Positions 51,033 through 60,223 of a stretch of DNA of 64,000 nt are shown here, in pieces. Every line of letters starts with the position of its first letter. The first letter of the stretch is position 1. Under the pieces are notes generated by a model that saw nothing but the letters and a program-made list of their open reading frames with translations, did not search any database and was not told the origin of the DNA. The position numbers and the translations under genes were made by a program. Source of the stretch: Planctomycetota bacterium (GTDB taxonomy: Bacteria; Planctomycetota; Planctomycetia; Pirellulales; Pirellulaceae); contig JAJDEH010000348.1 in NCBI GenBank assembly GCA_029259935.1, forward strand, positions 57,517 through 121,516, in the 5' to 3' direction.

Positions 51033-51181
51033 TGCGCGGCGCGGAATGAATTCAGATGCCGTCGCGCAATTCCGAACAGCAGGCGGCTTAAAACGGCATG
51101 AGCGGTCCCGCGCACGTCTTCGGATTTCGGCGGAACTCCGGTGCTGGCCAAACAAGTCAGCTTGCGATAAACTCAAGGCAA

Positions 51182-51255
51182 GGGCGGCTAGCTCAGTTGG
51201 TTAGAGCGCTGCTTTCACACGGCAGAGGTCACAGGTTCGAATCCCGTGTCGCCCA
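51182..51255 (+). tRNA. tRNA-Val (anticodon CAC)
   Basis: A full cloverleaf: acceptor stem GGGCGGC pairs with GTCGCCC (one G-T pair), the D arm contains AGCTCAGTTGGTTAGAGC, the anticodon stem is CTGCT/GGCAG with loop TTCACAC giving anticodon CAC, and the T arm is CACAGGTTCGAATCCCGTG. The discriminator is A51255. CCA is not encoded, so it is added by the nucleotidyltransferase. Confidence 0.97.
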
Positions 51256-51607
51256 TTGATCCCAACCTGCTTTTTTCAAAGCATTTACGGCAATTCTCAA
51301 GGAGACCTCCTTTTCTCAAACTCTGCACAGATGCAGAGTTTCCGGCCTCGTTGCCTTTCAGCTTGACCTACGCTTTCCTCTGTTCCTTGTATTGTTCATC
51401 AACGATTGATCCAGGGTGTGAGGTTGCGCAAAGGCCTCGGGAATGAGCTGGAGCAACAGCAAGCCACAAGAGAGCGCGCTAAAAGAGGGCGAGACACAGG
51501 TCGGGGCCACAAGTCGGTAGCCGGTTCGACAAAGTACCTTCGCAGCGGTACCCGAGGCAACGCTCAAAAGAGCGTCAACAACAAGTCCCGAAGTGATCGT
51601 TCAGCTT
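51256..51607. other. Downstream region of the tRNA with hairpins
   Basis: 352 bp after the tRNA. The first part has a T tract (51271-51276) and two hairpins (51299-51341). The rest is a short low-complexity stretch without a gene; no integrase or att-like copy of the tRNA 3' end was seen, so there is no sign of an integrated element. Confidence 0.5.
51299..51341. terminator. Two hairpins downstream of tRNA-Val
   Basis: AAGGA-GACC-TCCTT (51299-51312) is followed directly by TTCTC. A stronger 9-bp hairpin, AAACTCTGC/GCAGAGTTT with loop ACAGAT (51318-51341), comes next. Either could end the tRNA transcript. Confidence 0.45.
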
Positions 51608-52498
51608 TCACTGTTCCTGTCCGACGAGCGGGTCCAGGAACTTGTAAAACTCCTGCGTCGCCGGATCGTCGGGTTTGCCGAGGTCGTTGTTCAAGCGGCT
51701 GTGATTGCTGTCACCTTTGCCATACGCCTTCGCCGCAATGTTTGCAGCTTTCAGCACGCTCTCAAGACGTCGCGCCTGGGCTCGTGTGTCCGGATTGCCG
51801 GGAAAGTACAGAAGGAGAAACGGCGGGATGCCTTTGTCCTTTTCCACATGCGTCACCGCCGAGAAATCGACGTGCTTCTCCGGATCGTTGCCGAATTTCT
51901 GTCGATGACCAAACGTAAACATCTTTCCGCCGTAGAGCGTTTGTCGGTGTTCGGCTGTCATAATGATTTTCGGAATGTCGTAGGTATCGCCATCCACCGG
52001 AACGCAACCTTTGAGTACATCGAACGAAACGCCTTCTTTCTTCAGATACCGATCGTCGGTGCAGATCAAAGCCGCCAACTGAGCGCCGGCGGAGTGTCCG
52101 CCGACAAAGATCTGCTCGGGATCGCCGCCATACTTGGTGATGTTCTTATGCACCCAGCCGAGCGATTTGGCGACGTCGGCCGTCAGCTCTTCCATTCTTA
52201 CATCCGGCAGAAGTCGATAGTTCGTCGAGACAAACACGAATCCTCGTTCGGTCAGCACCTTGGGCTTCAGCGCCACATCGCTTTTGTCACCAACCTGCCA
52301 TCCGCCGCCGTGGATCCAGAACATCACGGGCAGAAGCTTCTCGGATGGTTTTTTCGGCGTGTAGATATCGAGAACGTGGCGCTTGTGGCCATTGTCCACG
52401 TAGGGAATGTCAGACGTCCGCTTTTGGGCGATGGCCAGCGGTGCGGCAACCGCGGTGAGGAAAACCGCAAAACAGAATGCATAGTGTGTTCGTTTCAT
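51608..52498 (-). CDS. Secreted alpha/beta hydrolase (esterase, HGGGW type)
   Basis: A 296-residue exported protein (leader [20 protein letters not shown]). The oxyanion-hole motif is [14 protein letters not shown], the nucleophile elbow [12 protein letters not shown], and the C-terminal His is in [14 protein letters not shown]. These match the hormone-sensitive-lipase/BD-FAE-like carboxylesterase group, likely acting on acyl esters of polysaccharides or small molecules. ATG 52498 begins the signal peptide; the longer frame to 52642 runs into the neighbouring gene. It is 25 bp after the end of the three-domain fusion gene and probably the last gene of that minus-strand operon. Confidence 0.87.
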   Translation of the reverse strand: MKRTHYAFCFAVFLTAVAAPLAIAQKRTSDIPYVDNGHKRHVLDIYTPKKPSEKLLPVMFWIHGGGWQVGDKSDVALKPKVLTERGFVFVSTNYRLLPDVRMEELTADVAKSLGWVHKNITKYGGDPEQIFVGGHSAGAQLAALICTDDRYLKKEGVSFDVLKGCVPVDGDTYDIPKIIMTAEHRQTLYGGKMFTFGHRQKFGNDPEKHVDFSAVTHVEKDKGIPPFLLLYFPGNPDTRAQARRLESVLKAANIAAKAYGKGDSNHSRLNNDLGKPDDPATQEFYKFLDPLVGQEQ

Positions 52499-52523
52499 GG
52501 TGACTCCGATTTCTTTCGAATGT

Positions 52524-54977
52524 TCAACGACGTTGGTTGATCCGGCAGTTGGGATCTGGCTGCACGGGCTTGCCAACATGATCAACGGGATGGGTGAAAA
52601 GGTAACGCCAGACGGCTTCGTGGATGTAGTCGCCTTGATCATTCTTGACGGCCGAGCCGCCGGGAACGACGGTCGTGTGGGCGCGGCGTGGGTTGTTATC
52701 TACGTCGCTGCTGGTGATTAGACGCCTCGAATTGTCAAAAGGAGCAGCGACTTCATCCACCTTGACGATCGATCCGAACACGGCCAATCCCAACATCTGC
52801 CATGAGCGGCAATAATGGTCTCCGGTCCAACCGCCGTCGAGTACGTGTGTGAATCCAAAGTAGCGATTCGCGGGAGTTGCTGAAGGGAAGCCCTGCCACG
52901 ATTCGAACTGATCGCGTGGACCGGAAAACATGACCACGCGCGCCACCTTCTGATGTTTGGCAAAACGGGCCGCCGTGGTGGACCCGTGCGAGATACCGGA
53001 CATGATGACCTTATCCCAACACAAATCGCTCTGGTCATCGGTCAGAAATTGGTCCCACTTACCTTCGGGATTCTCCTTCGCGAGCCACTTCACGAATTGA
53101 ACGGAGCGCTCGGCCATGCCATCGGGATTTGGGATCGTGACGAGGGGGCTGTGATCTTCGCCCGTCGCGGCTTCGAGTCGAATCTTGCCTAACGTGGTTC
53201 CGTCGTCTCTTGCCGTCGCGTCGATTTTCGAGAACCAGCGATTGGCGTAGTGCGGCTGGATGCCATGCAGCCCGAAAGCGCCGATGCGTTCGAACAACCC
53301 CTGATTGTGCCCCATGAGCCAGATCACGAGCCTACCGCGTGACGCCGCGCGTGTGTCAACCACGGCGTGTTGCAAGTCTTGTGGTTTGCCTTCTGCGTCC
53401 GCGAACACGAATCCTATTTCCGGATGTTCCTTCGCGCGTGGGTCGATCTCGCTGGCACGAACGCTGAAGTCAAAACGTCGCTTCAGGCGGGGTTCGAGGA
53501 ATCGCGCGACATGCTGACCGAGAAACGTGTTGCCGGCACCGTTGAAATGAACATCGTCCGGATTCTGCAGCTCGACTAGTCGCGGTGTGATCGCACCGAA
53601 GAGATCGTTGATCGCAACTTTGTGCTTCGTCATCACGGCTTCCGCGGCGGCGTTGCGCTGAACGATCGATGCGGCGGTGTATTTCTTTTTTGGCAGATCA
53701 GGGATTGGCGTTGTGTTCGCCCAGATCAAGGTCGCGTCAGTCTGTTTCATACGCGCGATGAGTTGTTCGAGCCGCTGCTTGTAGTCAGCGATCGGCGTGT
53801 TTCGGTCGTGGATGCCGAAGTTGAAGTGAATCAAGTCCCACTTGCCATCGCCAAGCCAGACGTCGATCTTCTTCAAGCCCGTCGCGGTCGGTCCGCAATT
53901 GGCTGGAGCACGATGGACGTTGGCTTTACCGGCGAGTTCGTTTCGCACGGTTTGGGTGTAGGCTCGCGAAACCGAATCGCCGATCAGCAGTACGCGCGGC
54001 AATGCCGGATCATCCTCGACGAAATCCCAGGCGTTGGATTGACCAGCAACCTTCTGTCGCTTGTGAATCGGCAGATAGAATCCGCCCAACTCGGATTGCA
54101 GAACACGTTCCCATGCCTGTCCGGCGGGCGTCAGAGTTTTGACCCAGACCTGATACTTCACATCAAGCGCCGCCTCGGCTTTGGCTTTTTTCGCCGCAGC
54201 TTCTGTCGCGTTGGTGGGTTCTTTCGCGGGCTTCTTCCTCGCATCCAGCATCCTTTTCACGCGGCCTTGCTCTTTTGCCAAGGCTGCGCCCGTCACCGGA
54301 AGAGGCTTGAAGGCCGGGTCGGGCGTGAGCCGTTCATCGGTCGGAATCTCGCGCCAGCGGAGGGCTCGATACCAGACATCCTGACCGTGATCCTGCAGCC
54401 AGAGCCGGCCGCCGCGTCCCGTGAGATCGCCGCCGCGAATGCCGAGCAGTTTCACGTAATCCGTCCATTTCGGATCCGCGTAGTCGAACGAAAGTACCCG
54501 CTCGCCATTAAGCCAATGTTCGATCACCGTGCCTTTGCAGAGAATGCCTCCCGTGTTCCATTCGCCAAAGGGTTTTGTTGCGTCTTTGGACGGTGCCATG
54601 CAGAAAAAAATCGACGCGGCTGCCTGACGCGCATTCTCGCCGTAAGGACTATGCACGTTGTCGAGGATTTGGTACTCGACCTGCCCAGGCCGATAGTAAA
54701 CACCAGAGTTGCAGCCCTTCGATACTTTCCACTCGAAGCGAAGTTCAAAGTCGTCCGGTACGGTCGCCGCGGTATAAGTCAGCGAGCCGCCTTTCTCTTT
54801 GCGGTAGAACGCCCCGCCTTCGACTACCCAGTTGCCAGAATGTTCCCAGCCTGTAAAGGTCCTTCCGTCGAACAAGGATGTGAAGCCTGCCTCTTTAGTT
54901 TGAGCAAATGCGGTAGCCGCAAAGCAGGCGACGGATGCGCAAAGGATGGAAAATGTGATTCTGGTCAGTTGATGCAT
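52524..54977 (-). CDS. Three-domain secreted fusion: DUF1080 + SGNH hydrolase + alpha/beta hydrolase
   Basis: An 817-residue exported protein (leader [18 protein letters not shown]). Residues of about 28-215 are a DUF1080 (3-keto-disaccharide hydrolase-like) sandwich: [19 protein letters not shown], then [19 protein letters not shown]. After an Ala/Lys-rich linker, residues of about 325-515 are an SGNH/GDSL domain with [19 protein letters not shown] and the DxxH of DVHFNGAG. Residues of about 520-817 are an alpha/beta hydrolase-like domain with a GISHG nucleophile elbow, of the type found in BPSS1187-like proteins. The combination suggests an enzyme complex acting on esterified glycans. The gene sits between a glycerophosphodiesterase and an esterase in a minus-strand operon; gaps are 25-27 bp. 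Confidence 0.82.
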   Translation of the reverse strand: MHQLTRITFSILCASVACFAATAFAQTKEAGFTSLFDGRTFTGWEHSGNWVVEGGAFYRKEKGGSLTYTAATVPDDFELRFEWKVSKGCNSGVYYRPGQVEYQILDNVHSPYGENARQAAASIFFCMAPSKDATKPFGEWNTGGILCKGTVIEHWLNGERVLSFDYADPKWTDYVKLLGIRGGDLTGRGGRLWLQDHGQDVWYRALRWREIPTDERLTPDPAFKPLPVTGAALAKEQGRVKRMLDARKKPAKEPTNATEAAAKKAKAEAALDVKYQVWVKTLTPAGQAWERVLQSELGGFYLPIHKRQKVAGQSNAWDFVEDDPALPRVLLIGDSVSRAYTQTVRNELAGKANVHRAPANCGPTATGLKKIDVWLGDGKWDLIHFNFGIHDRNTPIADYKQRLEQLIARMKQTDATLIWANTTPIPDLPKKKYTAASIVQRNAAAEAVMTKHKVAINDLFGAITPRLVELQNPDDVHFNGAGNTFLGQHVARFLEPRLKRRFDFSVRASEIDPRAKEHPEIGFVFADAEGKPQDLQHAVVDTRAASRGRLVIWLMGHNQGLFERIGAFGLHGIQPHYANRWFSKIDATARDDGTTLGKIRLEAATGEDHSPLVTIPNPDGMAERSVQFVKWLAKENPEGKWDQFLTDDQSDLCWDKVIMSGISHGSTTAARFAKHQKVARVVMFSGPRDQFESWQGFPSATPANRYFGFTHVLDGGWTGDHYCRSWQMLGLAVFGSIVKVDEVAAPFDNSRRLITSSDVDNNPRRAHTTVVPGGSAVKNDQGDYIHEAVWRYLFTHPVDHVGKPVQPDPNCRINQRR

Positions 54978-55004
54978 GATGGATCGCTCTGCGTTTTCCA
55001 TGAT

Positions 55005-55847
55005 CTATTTGTTTGAAGACGAATTGGAGCTTTCGCGCCACAGGCGGCGGCACTCCAGCGGATAATCGGTCAGCATGCCATCAACGGCGGCGCCGCGGAC
55101 CTGCTTCCAAGTGACTTCGCTTCGGCGCGACGGCCCTGAACCGGCGTAGTTGAACAACACTTGCTTGTCATGCGATTGCAGATGCATGACTTCCTTCGCC
55201 GTAGGACTGAATGTCAGCAGGAAGACATCGAGCAGGGCTTCTTTCAGCCGCGTCTCCATCTCGTCGCGTTTCACGTTCTGACCGATGCGGAAGCGAGGAT
55301 TGAGTTTCTTCAGACGGCGACTCATTTCATCGGCCTGATCGAAGGCGAACGATTCGTCGAGCATTCCGTATTTCTCCACCAAACCGACAAGTTTATCTTC
55401 GCCGGCTCGTGTCAGATGTTTGACGTTTAGAGCAATGATGGTGGGCCCGCGTTTTCGATCGCGGACCAAGGCCAGCGTCTGCTGGAGTGTCGGAACCGGC
55501 TGGCCAGCGAACGCAGGACTGAACCAACTGCCGGCATCTAGCTTTTGAGCCTCGGCCAGCGTGACATCGCGGATGGAACGATTGCCACCGTTGGTCGTAC
55601 GTGCGAGGGAGTCGTCATGCAGCACGACAAGATGACCGTCTTTCGTTGTCCGAATATCAAGCTCAAAACCGATTCCAAGTTCCAAGCAGGTTGCAAAAGC
55701 GGGCAGCGTGTTCTCAGGTGCGTGTCGCAACAGCCCACGATGGGCAATTAAAATGGGATCGGCCGCCGTGCAACGCATGGCGGTAACCAAAAGAATGAAC
55801 ATCGGTAGCGAATCTCGTCGCATGGAAATCATGGATAGGGTTCTCAT
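55005..55847 (-). CDS. Secreted glycerophosphodiester phosphodiesterase-like protein
   Basis: A 280-residue exported protein of the GDPD TIM-barrel family. The catalytic HRG (residues 36-38), ENT (45-47), FELDIRTTKDGHLVVLHDD (metal-binding Glu62, Asp64 and general-base His77) and the C-terminal VDGMLTDYP are present, so it should be active on glycerophosphodiesters. The exact start among ATG 55847, 55832 and 55823 is uncertain, as none has a strong ribosome site; the signal peptide SLPMFILLVTAMRCTAAD lies after all of them. It is the first gene of a three-gene minus-strand run with the fusion and the esterase. Confidence 0.85.
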   Translation of the reverse strand: MRTLSMISMRRDSLPMFILLVTAMRCTAADPILIAHRGLLRHAPENTLPAFATCLELGIGFELDIRTTKDGHLVVLHDDSLARTTNGGNRSIRDVTLAEAQKLDAGSWFSPAFAGQPVPTLQQTLALVRDRKRGPTIIALNVKHLTRAGEDKLVGLVEKYGMLDESFAFDQADEMSRRLKKLNPRFRIGQNVKRDEMETRLKEALLDVFLLTFSPTAKEVMHLQSHDKQVLFNYAGSGPSRRSEVTWKQVRGAAVDGMLTDYPLECRRLWRESSNSSSNK

Positions 55848-55919
55848 CGAAGTTCTTCGTAATTACCTTCGGTAGGACATGCCCGCTCATCACGAACCTA
55901 TTGTCCTGGAGTGAATCCG

Positions 55920-57059
55920 CTAGTCACTGTTAGGTTCATTTTCAACGAGCCGCGTCTGGGTCGCTTCTTGTGCCTTGAGATGCGTGTCCATCCAGCCGTA
56001 TATTAATTCACGCGACTCGTGCGCGACGGAATGGCCGCGGCCGTGGACATAGAATCCAAAGTTCTCCGCAGCTTCTTCAAGTTCATAGACTTCCATGATC
56101 TTCATCAGCATCAAGACCCGCTGACGTTGAGTTGGCCCGTGACCGTCATTAAGACCAGAAAGATCCAGGAATGCGCGCGGGGAAATTAAGGCAATGATCT
56201 CATGAAAGTCAATCGCGGGCATCTCACCTTTGAGTAGTCCTTCGCGGATTGGTTTGAAGTAAACGTACCAGCGATCTCGCGACCACGCGGTGACTCGTGG
56301 GTTATGGCGAAAGAATGATGCGCCGCAATTGCAGGCCGAGGCTTTGATGCGGTCGTCGTAAGCCGCCAGGAAAAACGTTCCGTGTCCGCCTAGCGAATGG
56401 CCAAGAGCGCCGATTTGCTCGCCGTCCACTTGATCGAGACTCTGCAGTACGTCGATCGCAATCGAATGCTCGTAAGTGAATTTACCGACCGCCGTCCACC
56501 GCGGATGTTTTTTGTAGAACTGTCCAGTTTCGTACGGACCCTCAACCGGCGTGCGGTGGCCGGAAACGAAATGTTCGGGCGCGATAACGACATAGCCGCG
56601 ACGACACAAGTGATCGAGGTATGCTTTGTCGGGATTGTCGACTAGGCCCGCGTCTCGTTGCTTGCCTTTCGCAATTGTTCCGTGGAGCGCGACATTTGCT
56701 GGCGCCTTGCCCGAGAGTTTAAGTGGTATGCCGAGATACGCGTGGGCGCGTTCACCGGCTTCGACGGCATAGCTAATTAGTTGTCGCTTATACATGCCAT
56801 CGACGACCACTTCTTCATGCACACGCAAATTCAGTGGCGGCTTTTTTGGCTTGTGTTCATCGCGGAGCAACTGAAGATATCGCTCCTTAAGCACGGCTCG
56901 GCGCCGGTGCCAGTCCTCTTTCGTTTTGATTCCTTCGGTAAGATCATCCCACGACGACCGAATTTCGGGAACGTCGAACAACTCTGGTTGCATACGATTT
57001 TGGGCCAACGCACTCGTCGCGAACGCAACGATGATAATGGTGATGTATGAGTAATTCAA
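55920..57059 (-). CDS. Secreted alpha/beta hydrolase, acetylxylan-esterase/dienelactone-hydrolase-like (TTG start)
   Basis: A 379-residue exported protein (leader NYSYITIIIVAFATSALAQ). Features are VALHGTIAKGKQRDAG (oxyanion region), IGALGHSLGGHGTFFLAA with the nucleophile Ser and a C-terminal His in VHGRGHSVAHESR. The best start is TTG 57059: an AGAGGA box ends five bases upstream and a signal peptide follows. The frame is open to an ATG at 57194, but those 45 extra residues read as the leader of a different protein and are annotated separately. The enzyme is related to the partial gene at the right edge of the window and probably removes acyl groups from polysaccharides. Confidence 0.78.
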   Translation of the reverse strand: MNYSYITIIIVAFATSALAQNRMQPELFDVPEIRSSWDDLTEGIKTKEDWHRRRAVLKERYLQLLRDEHKPKKPPLNLRVHEEVVVDGMYKRQLISYAVEAGERAHAYLGIPLKLSGKAPANVALHGTIAKGKQRDAGLVDNPDKAYLDHLCRRGYVVIAPEHFVSGHRTPVEGPYETGQFYKKHPRWTAVGKFTYEHSIAIDVLQSLDQVDGEQIGALGHSLGGHGTFFLAAYDDRIKASACNCGASFFRHNPRVTAWSRDRWYVYFKPIREGLLKGEMPAIDFHEIIALISPRAFLDLSGLNDGHGPTQRQRVLMLMKIMEVYELEEAAENFGFYVHGRGHSVAHESRELIYGWMDTHLKAQEATQTRLVENEPNSD

Positions 57060-57194
57060 TTTTGTCCTCTTTGTCCGTTTGCTGCTCCGGTTGGCATCGC
57101 CGCGCCACATCGGCCAGTCCGCGGAAATAGCCTTTGCACAATAAGAAGCGTTCAGCAAAGCGAATGCGCACGTCGATAGCAGCGTCCGCTTCAT
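57060..57194 (-). pseudogene. In-frame fragment of a PQQ-propeller gene (leader only)
   Basis: The 45 codons upstream of the hydrolase, from ATG 57194, encode a signal peptide (LLSTCAFALLNASYCAKAIS) followed by ADWPMWRGDANRSS, the usual opening of planctomycete PQQ-type propellers. No propeller follows. It is fused in frame to the hydrolase leader, so the translation from 57194 would carry two successive signal peptides. This looks like the 5' stump left after a deletion. Confidence 0.62.
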
Positions 57195-57666
57195 GTTGGT
57201 GTGATCCGTTGGGATGGGTTAGCTGGGTGGGGCTGCAGAAGCAACCAAAAGTCTACCACGGCAAGGGCGTACAGTGGAATTCAACGTAGAATTCGGATTC
57301 TGGTCGGAATGCGCCCGGTGGAACTGGGCAGCCTTGCAACCTTGCAATAAGTAGAGCGGGAACGCGTTTGGCGACTGCGTTTGGCGCGGACATCCGGTCA
57401 AGATATTGAAACGATAGATGGATCAGCCTCTCCTCCAAGCGTACAACCGCGATGTTCGCCCGATTCTGGCTAATGGTGGTGTTGGCGTATAGACTAATTC
57501 TGGATCGTTTCGACCTGGCCGCTATCGACACGTCGACCTAACCGGTTGTTATTGAATCTTGAATCCCAAGAGACTGCGACAGATTGATCCATGGGACGCA
57601 AACGCGGGTAAACGCTTTCCTAAATGAAATGTTTGACATGCCGATCATCTTTCCGGAGGCTCCATC
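57195..57666. other. Divergent intergenic region
   Basis: 472 bp between the minus-strand hydrolase (with its PQQ stump) and the plus-strand metalloprotease. No gene or RNA is recognised. GGAGG at 57655-57659 is the ribosome site of the plus-strand gene. Confidence 0.5.
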
Positions 57667-60168
57667 ATCAAATCTCTTACGCCACTACTGCTGCTGATTC
57701 TCTGTACGACGACTGTCGCTGAGGACAAGCCGGCTGAAAAAGGTAAGTCCCTGCCGTCGCTGGCGGAAAAAGTCGAGGACCTGACGGCGGTCGACGGGTT
57801 CTTCACCATCTTTCGTGATGATGACGCGGGCAAGGTGTGGCTGCAAATTGAGAACTGGGACAAGGATTTTCTGTATGCCAGTGGGCTGAGTAGTGGACTC
57901 GGTTCGAACCCGGTGGGGCTTGATCGTGGCCAATGGGGCAAGAGTCGCGTGGTTCGGTTCAAACGCGTTGGCAAGCGAGTTTTTCTAATTGAGCAGAATC
58001 TGCGATATCGTGCGGTGACGGCGAATCCGCTCGAACGGCGAGCCGTCAATGAGTCCTTCGCGGACTCCGTCCTCTGGTCGGCGGACATCGTGGCCCGGAC
58101 GGGTGATCGATGCCTGGTGGATGCGAGTTCTCTGCTGATTCGAGACGCCCACCGAGTCGTCAGCAAACTGAAGGCCGCGCAACAGGGCGACTTCAAACTC
58201 GACAAGGATCGCAGCTTCGTCTCGCTCGCTCGTTGCCGTTCGTTTCCACGGAACACGGAATTGGAATCGACGCTCACGTTCGCCAGCGACAAGCCCGGTC
58301 CGCTAGTCCGCGAGACCGCGGCCGCTGGCGACGCGTTTTCGCTACGATTGCATCATTCGCTCGTACAACTGCCGGAAGCCGGTTATCGGCCGCGAGTGGC
58401 CGACCCGCGAGTCGGTTCGTTCAACATTACGTTCGCGAATTATTCCGCTCCGCTCGACGCGCCGTTGACTCAGCGGTTCATTACGCGGCACCGCTTGCGG
58501 AAGGCTGACCCGTCCAAGAAAAAGAGCCCGGCCATCAGGCCGATTGTCTACTACCTTGATCCCGCCACGCCTCAACCGGTCCGCGACGCATTACTGGATG
58601 GAGCGCGCTGGTGGTCGGCTGCGTTTGAAGAGGCGGGGTTCATTGATGGCTTTCAGGTTCGCATGCTGCCCGAAGACGTGGACCCCATGGACGTGCGGTA
58701 CAACGTCATTCAATGGGTCCATCGAAGCACACGCGGCTGGAGCTACGGGCAGTCGGTCGTTGACCCGCGAACGGGTGAGATCATCAAGGGGCACGTGCTG
58801 CTGGGCTCGCTTCGAGTGCGGCAAGACCGCTTGATTGTGGACGGTCTGACTTCAGCTCAACCTTCTGGCCGGACGGGACTGTGCGGTGGTTGCGGCATTG
58901 CCGGCTGTGGAGCTGATCATGCCCTCTCGCTGCTTGACGACGCCATCCATCCGCTCGACGTGTCGCTCGCGAGACTTCGGCAGTTGTCGGCCCACGAAGT
59001 CGGCCACACGCTGGGCTTCTCGCACAACTTCGCGGCCAGCACCTACGGTGATCGGGCATCTGTCATGGACTATCCCGCGCCGCGCGTGAAGATCAATAAC
59101 GACGGCAAGCTGGATCTCAGCGATGCCTATGGTGTTGGAGTCGGCCAGTGGGACCGGTTCATGGTTCGTTACGCGTACACAGTTTTTGCCGATGAAGAGA
59201 GTGAAGCGGAAGGTCTGGCAAGCCAAATAGCTGACGCGCGCAAGCGGGGCCTCATCTATTTGAGCGATCCTGACGCTCGACCCGGCGGCGCGGCGCATCC
59301 ACTTGCGAACTTGTGGGATAACGGGAGCGACCCGATTGCCGAGTTGCAGCACCTAATGAAAGTCCGCCGGCTGGCGCTTGAGCAGTTGGGCGCTGACGAT
59401 TTGTTGAAGGGCCAACCGCTTGCCGATTTGGAGATGGTGCTGGTTCCAATTTACCTTTATCACCGCTATCAAGTTGCCGCGACCGCCAAGCTGATTGGCG
59501 GCTTCGACTACCGCTACGCCACCTCCGAAGAAAACGGAACCGCGGTGCAACCCGTTCCCGTCGAACGCCAAAAGCAAGCGCTGAACGAACTGCTCAAGAC
59601 GCTTGACGTCGACGCCCTGCTGATCCCGCGACGGCTGCTCAGTTCGCTGCCACCCAAACCGTTCTCCAGCCTCGATGACCGTGAACGATTCCCAACTCGG
59701 ACCGCGATGATTTTCGATCCATCCGCCACCGCGCGGATCGCCGCGGATCAGACGTTGAGCCACCTGCTCCAACCACAACGCATGGCGAGACTGGCCGCCT
59801 ATCCGCAACCGTCATGGGATATCAACACGGTGTTTGCCCGAATCGTTTCCAGCGTGATGAAGCAACCGGTCGCTAAAGATGAACGCTCGCGAGAATGTCA
59901 GCGCATCGTTCAGCGGGTTCTCGTCCAGCGTCTGATTAAACTCGCCGGTGACACAACAACTAGCGACAGCGTGCGAGCCACAGCAACCGCCATGCTGCGA
60001 TCAATCGCCATCGACCTCAACACTCAAGCGGACAACGACCAAACGCTCGGCAAAGTCCACGCCGCAGCCATCGTCGACAAGATCAATCGTTTCCTGAACC
60101 GTCCACACACACCCGCGAAACCGCCTCACGAAGATGCAGCTCCACCAGGCAGTCCAATCGGGCGCTAA
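57667..60168 (+). CDS. Secreted zinc metalloprotease, DUF5117/DUF4953 type (apparent ATC start)
   Basis: An 833-residue exported protein. The frame extends about 56 codons upstream of the first GTG (57835) and encodes a good signal peptide (KSLTPLLLLILCTTTVAEDK). GGAGG at 57655-57659 is seven bases before an ATC codon at 57667, where an ATG would be expected; in-frame stops lie just upstream. DUF5117/DUF5118 regions run to about residue 360, followed by HEVGHTLGFSHNF with the zinc His triad beginning at residue 443 and the Met turn SVMDYP. The C-terminal domain runs to the end. A CGGCGIAGC Cys motif precedes the active site. The substrate is unknown. Its end overlaps the frame of the next gene. 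Confidence 0.82.
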   Translation: MKSLTPLLLLILCTTTVAEDKPAEKGKSLPSLAEKVEDLTAVDGFFTIFRDDDAGKVWLQIENWDKDFLYASGLSSGLGSNPVGLDRGQWGKSRVVRFKRVGKRVFLIEQNLRYRAVTANPLERRAVNESFADSVLWSADIVARTGDRCLVDASSLLIRDAHRVVSKLKAAQQGDFKLDKDRSFVSLARCRSFPRNTELESTLTFASDKPGPLVRETAAAGDAFSLRLHHSLVQLPEAGYRPRVADPRVGSFNITFANYSAPLDAPLTQRFITRHRLRKADPSKKKSPAIRPIVYYLDPATPQPVRDALLDGARWWSAAFEEAGFIDGFQVRMLPEDVDPMDVRYNVIQWVHRSTRGWSYGQSVVDPRTGEIIKGHVLLGSLRVRQDRLIVDGLTSAQPSGRTGLCGGCGIAGCGADHALSLLDDAIHPLDVSLARLRQLSAHEVGHTLGFSHNFAASTYGDRASVMDYPAPRVKINNDGKLDLSDAYGVGVGQWDRFMVRYAYTVFADEESEAEGLASQIADARKRGLIYLSDPDARPGGAAHPLANLWDNGSDPIAELQHLMKVRRLALEQLGADDLLKGQPLADLEMVLVPIYLYHRYQVAATAKLIGGFDYRYATSEENGTAVQPVPVERQKQALNELLKTLDVDALLIPRRLLSSLPPKPFSSLDDRERFPTRTAMIFDPSATARIAADQTLSHLLQPQRMARLAAYPQPSWDINTVFARIVSSVMKQPVAKDERSRECQRIVQRVLVQRLIKLAGDTTTSDSVRATATAMLRSIAIDLNTQADNDQTLGKVHAAAIVDKINRFLNRPHTPAKPPHEDAAPPGSPIGR

Positions 60169-60223
60169 AGGCGGCGTGATGGAAATCACGGCGATCAAAA
60201 TGAGAAGAGCCCAACCAGAGTCC

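Noticed and set aside
51182..51607. Integration site at the tRNA-Val
   Set aside because: No duplicate of the tRNA 3' end and no integrase were seen downstream within the window, so there is no support for an island.
53622..55016. 464-codon open frame on the plus strand
   Set aside because: Antisense to the three-domain fusion, which has clear domains and catalytic motifs; the plus-strand frame has none.
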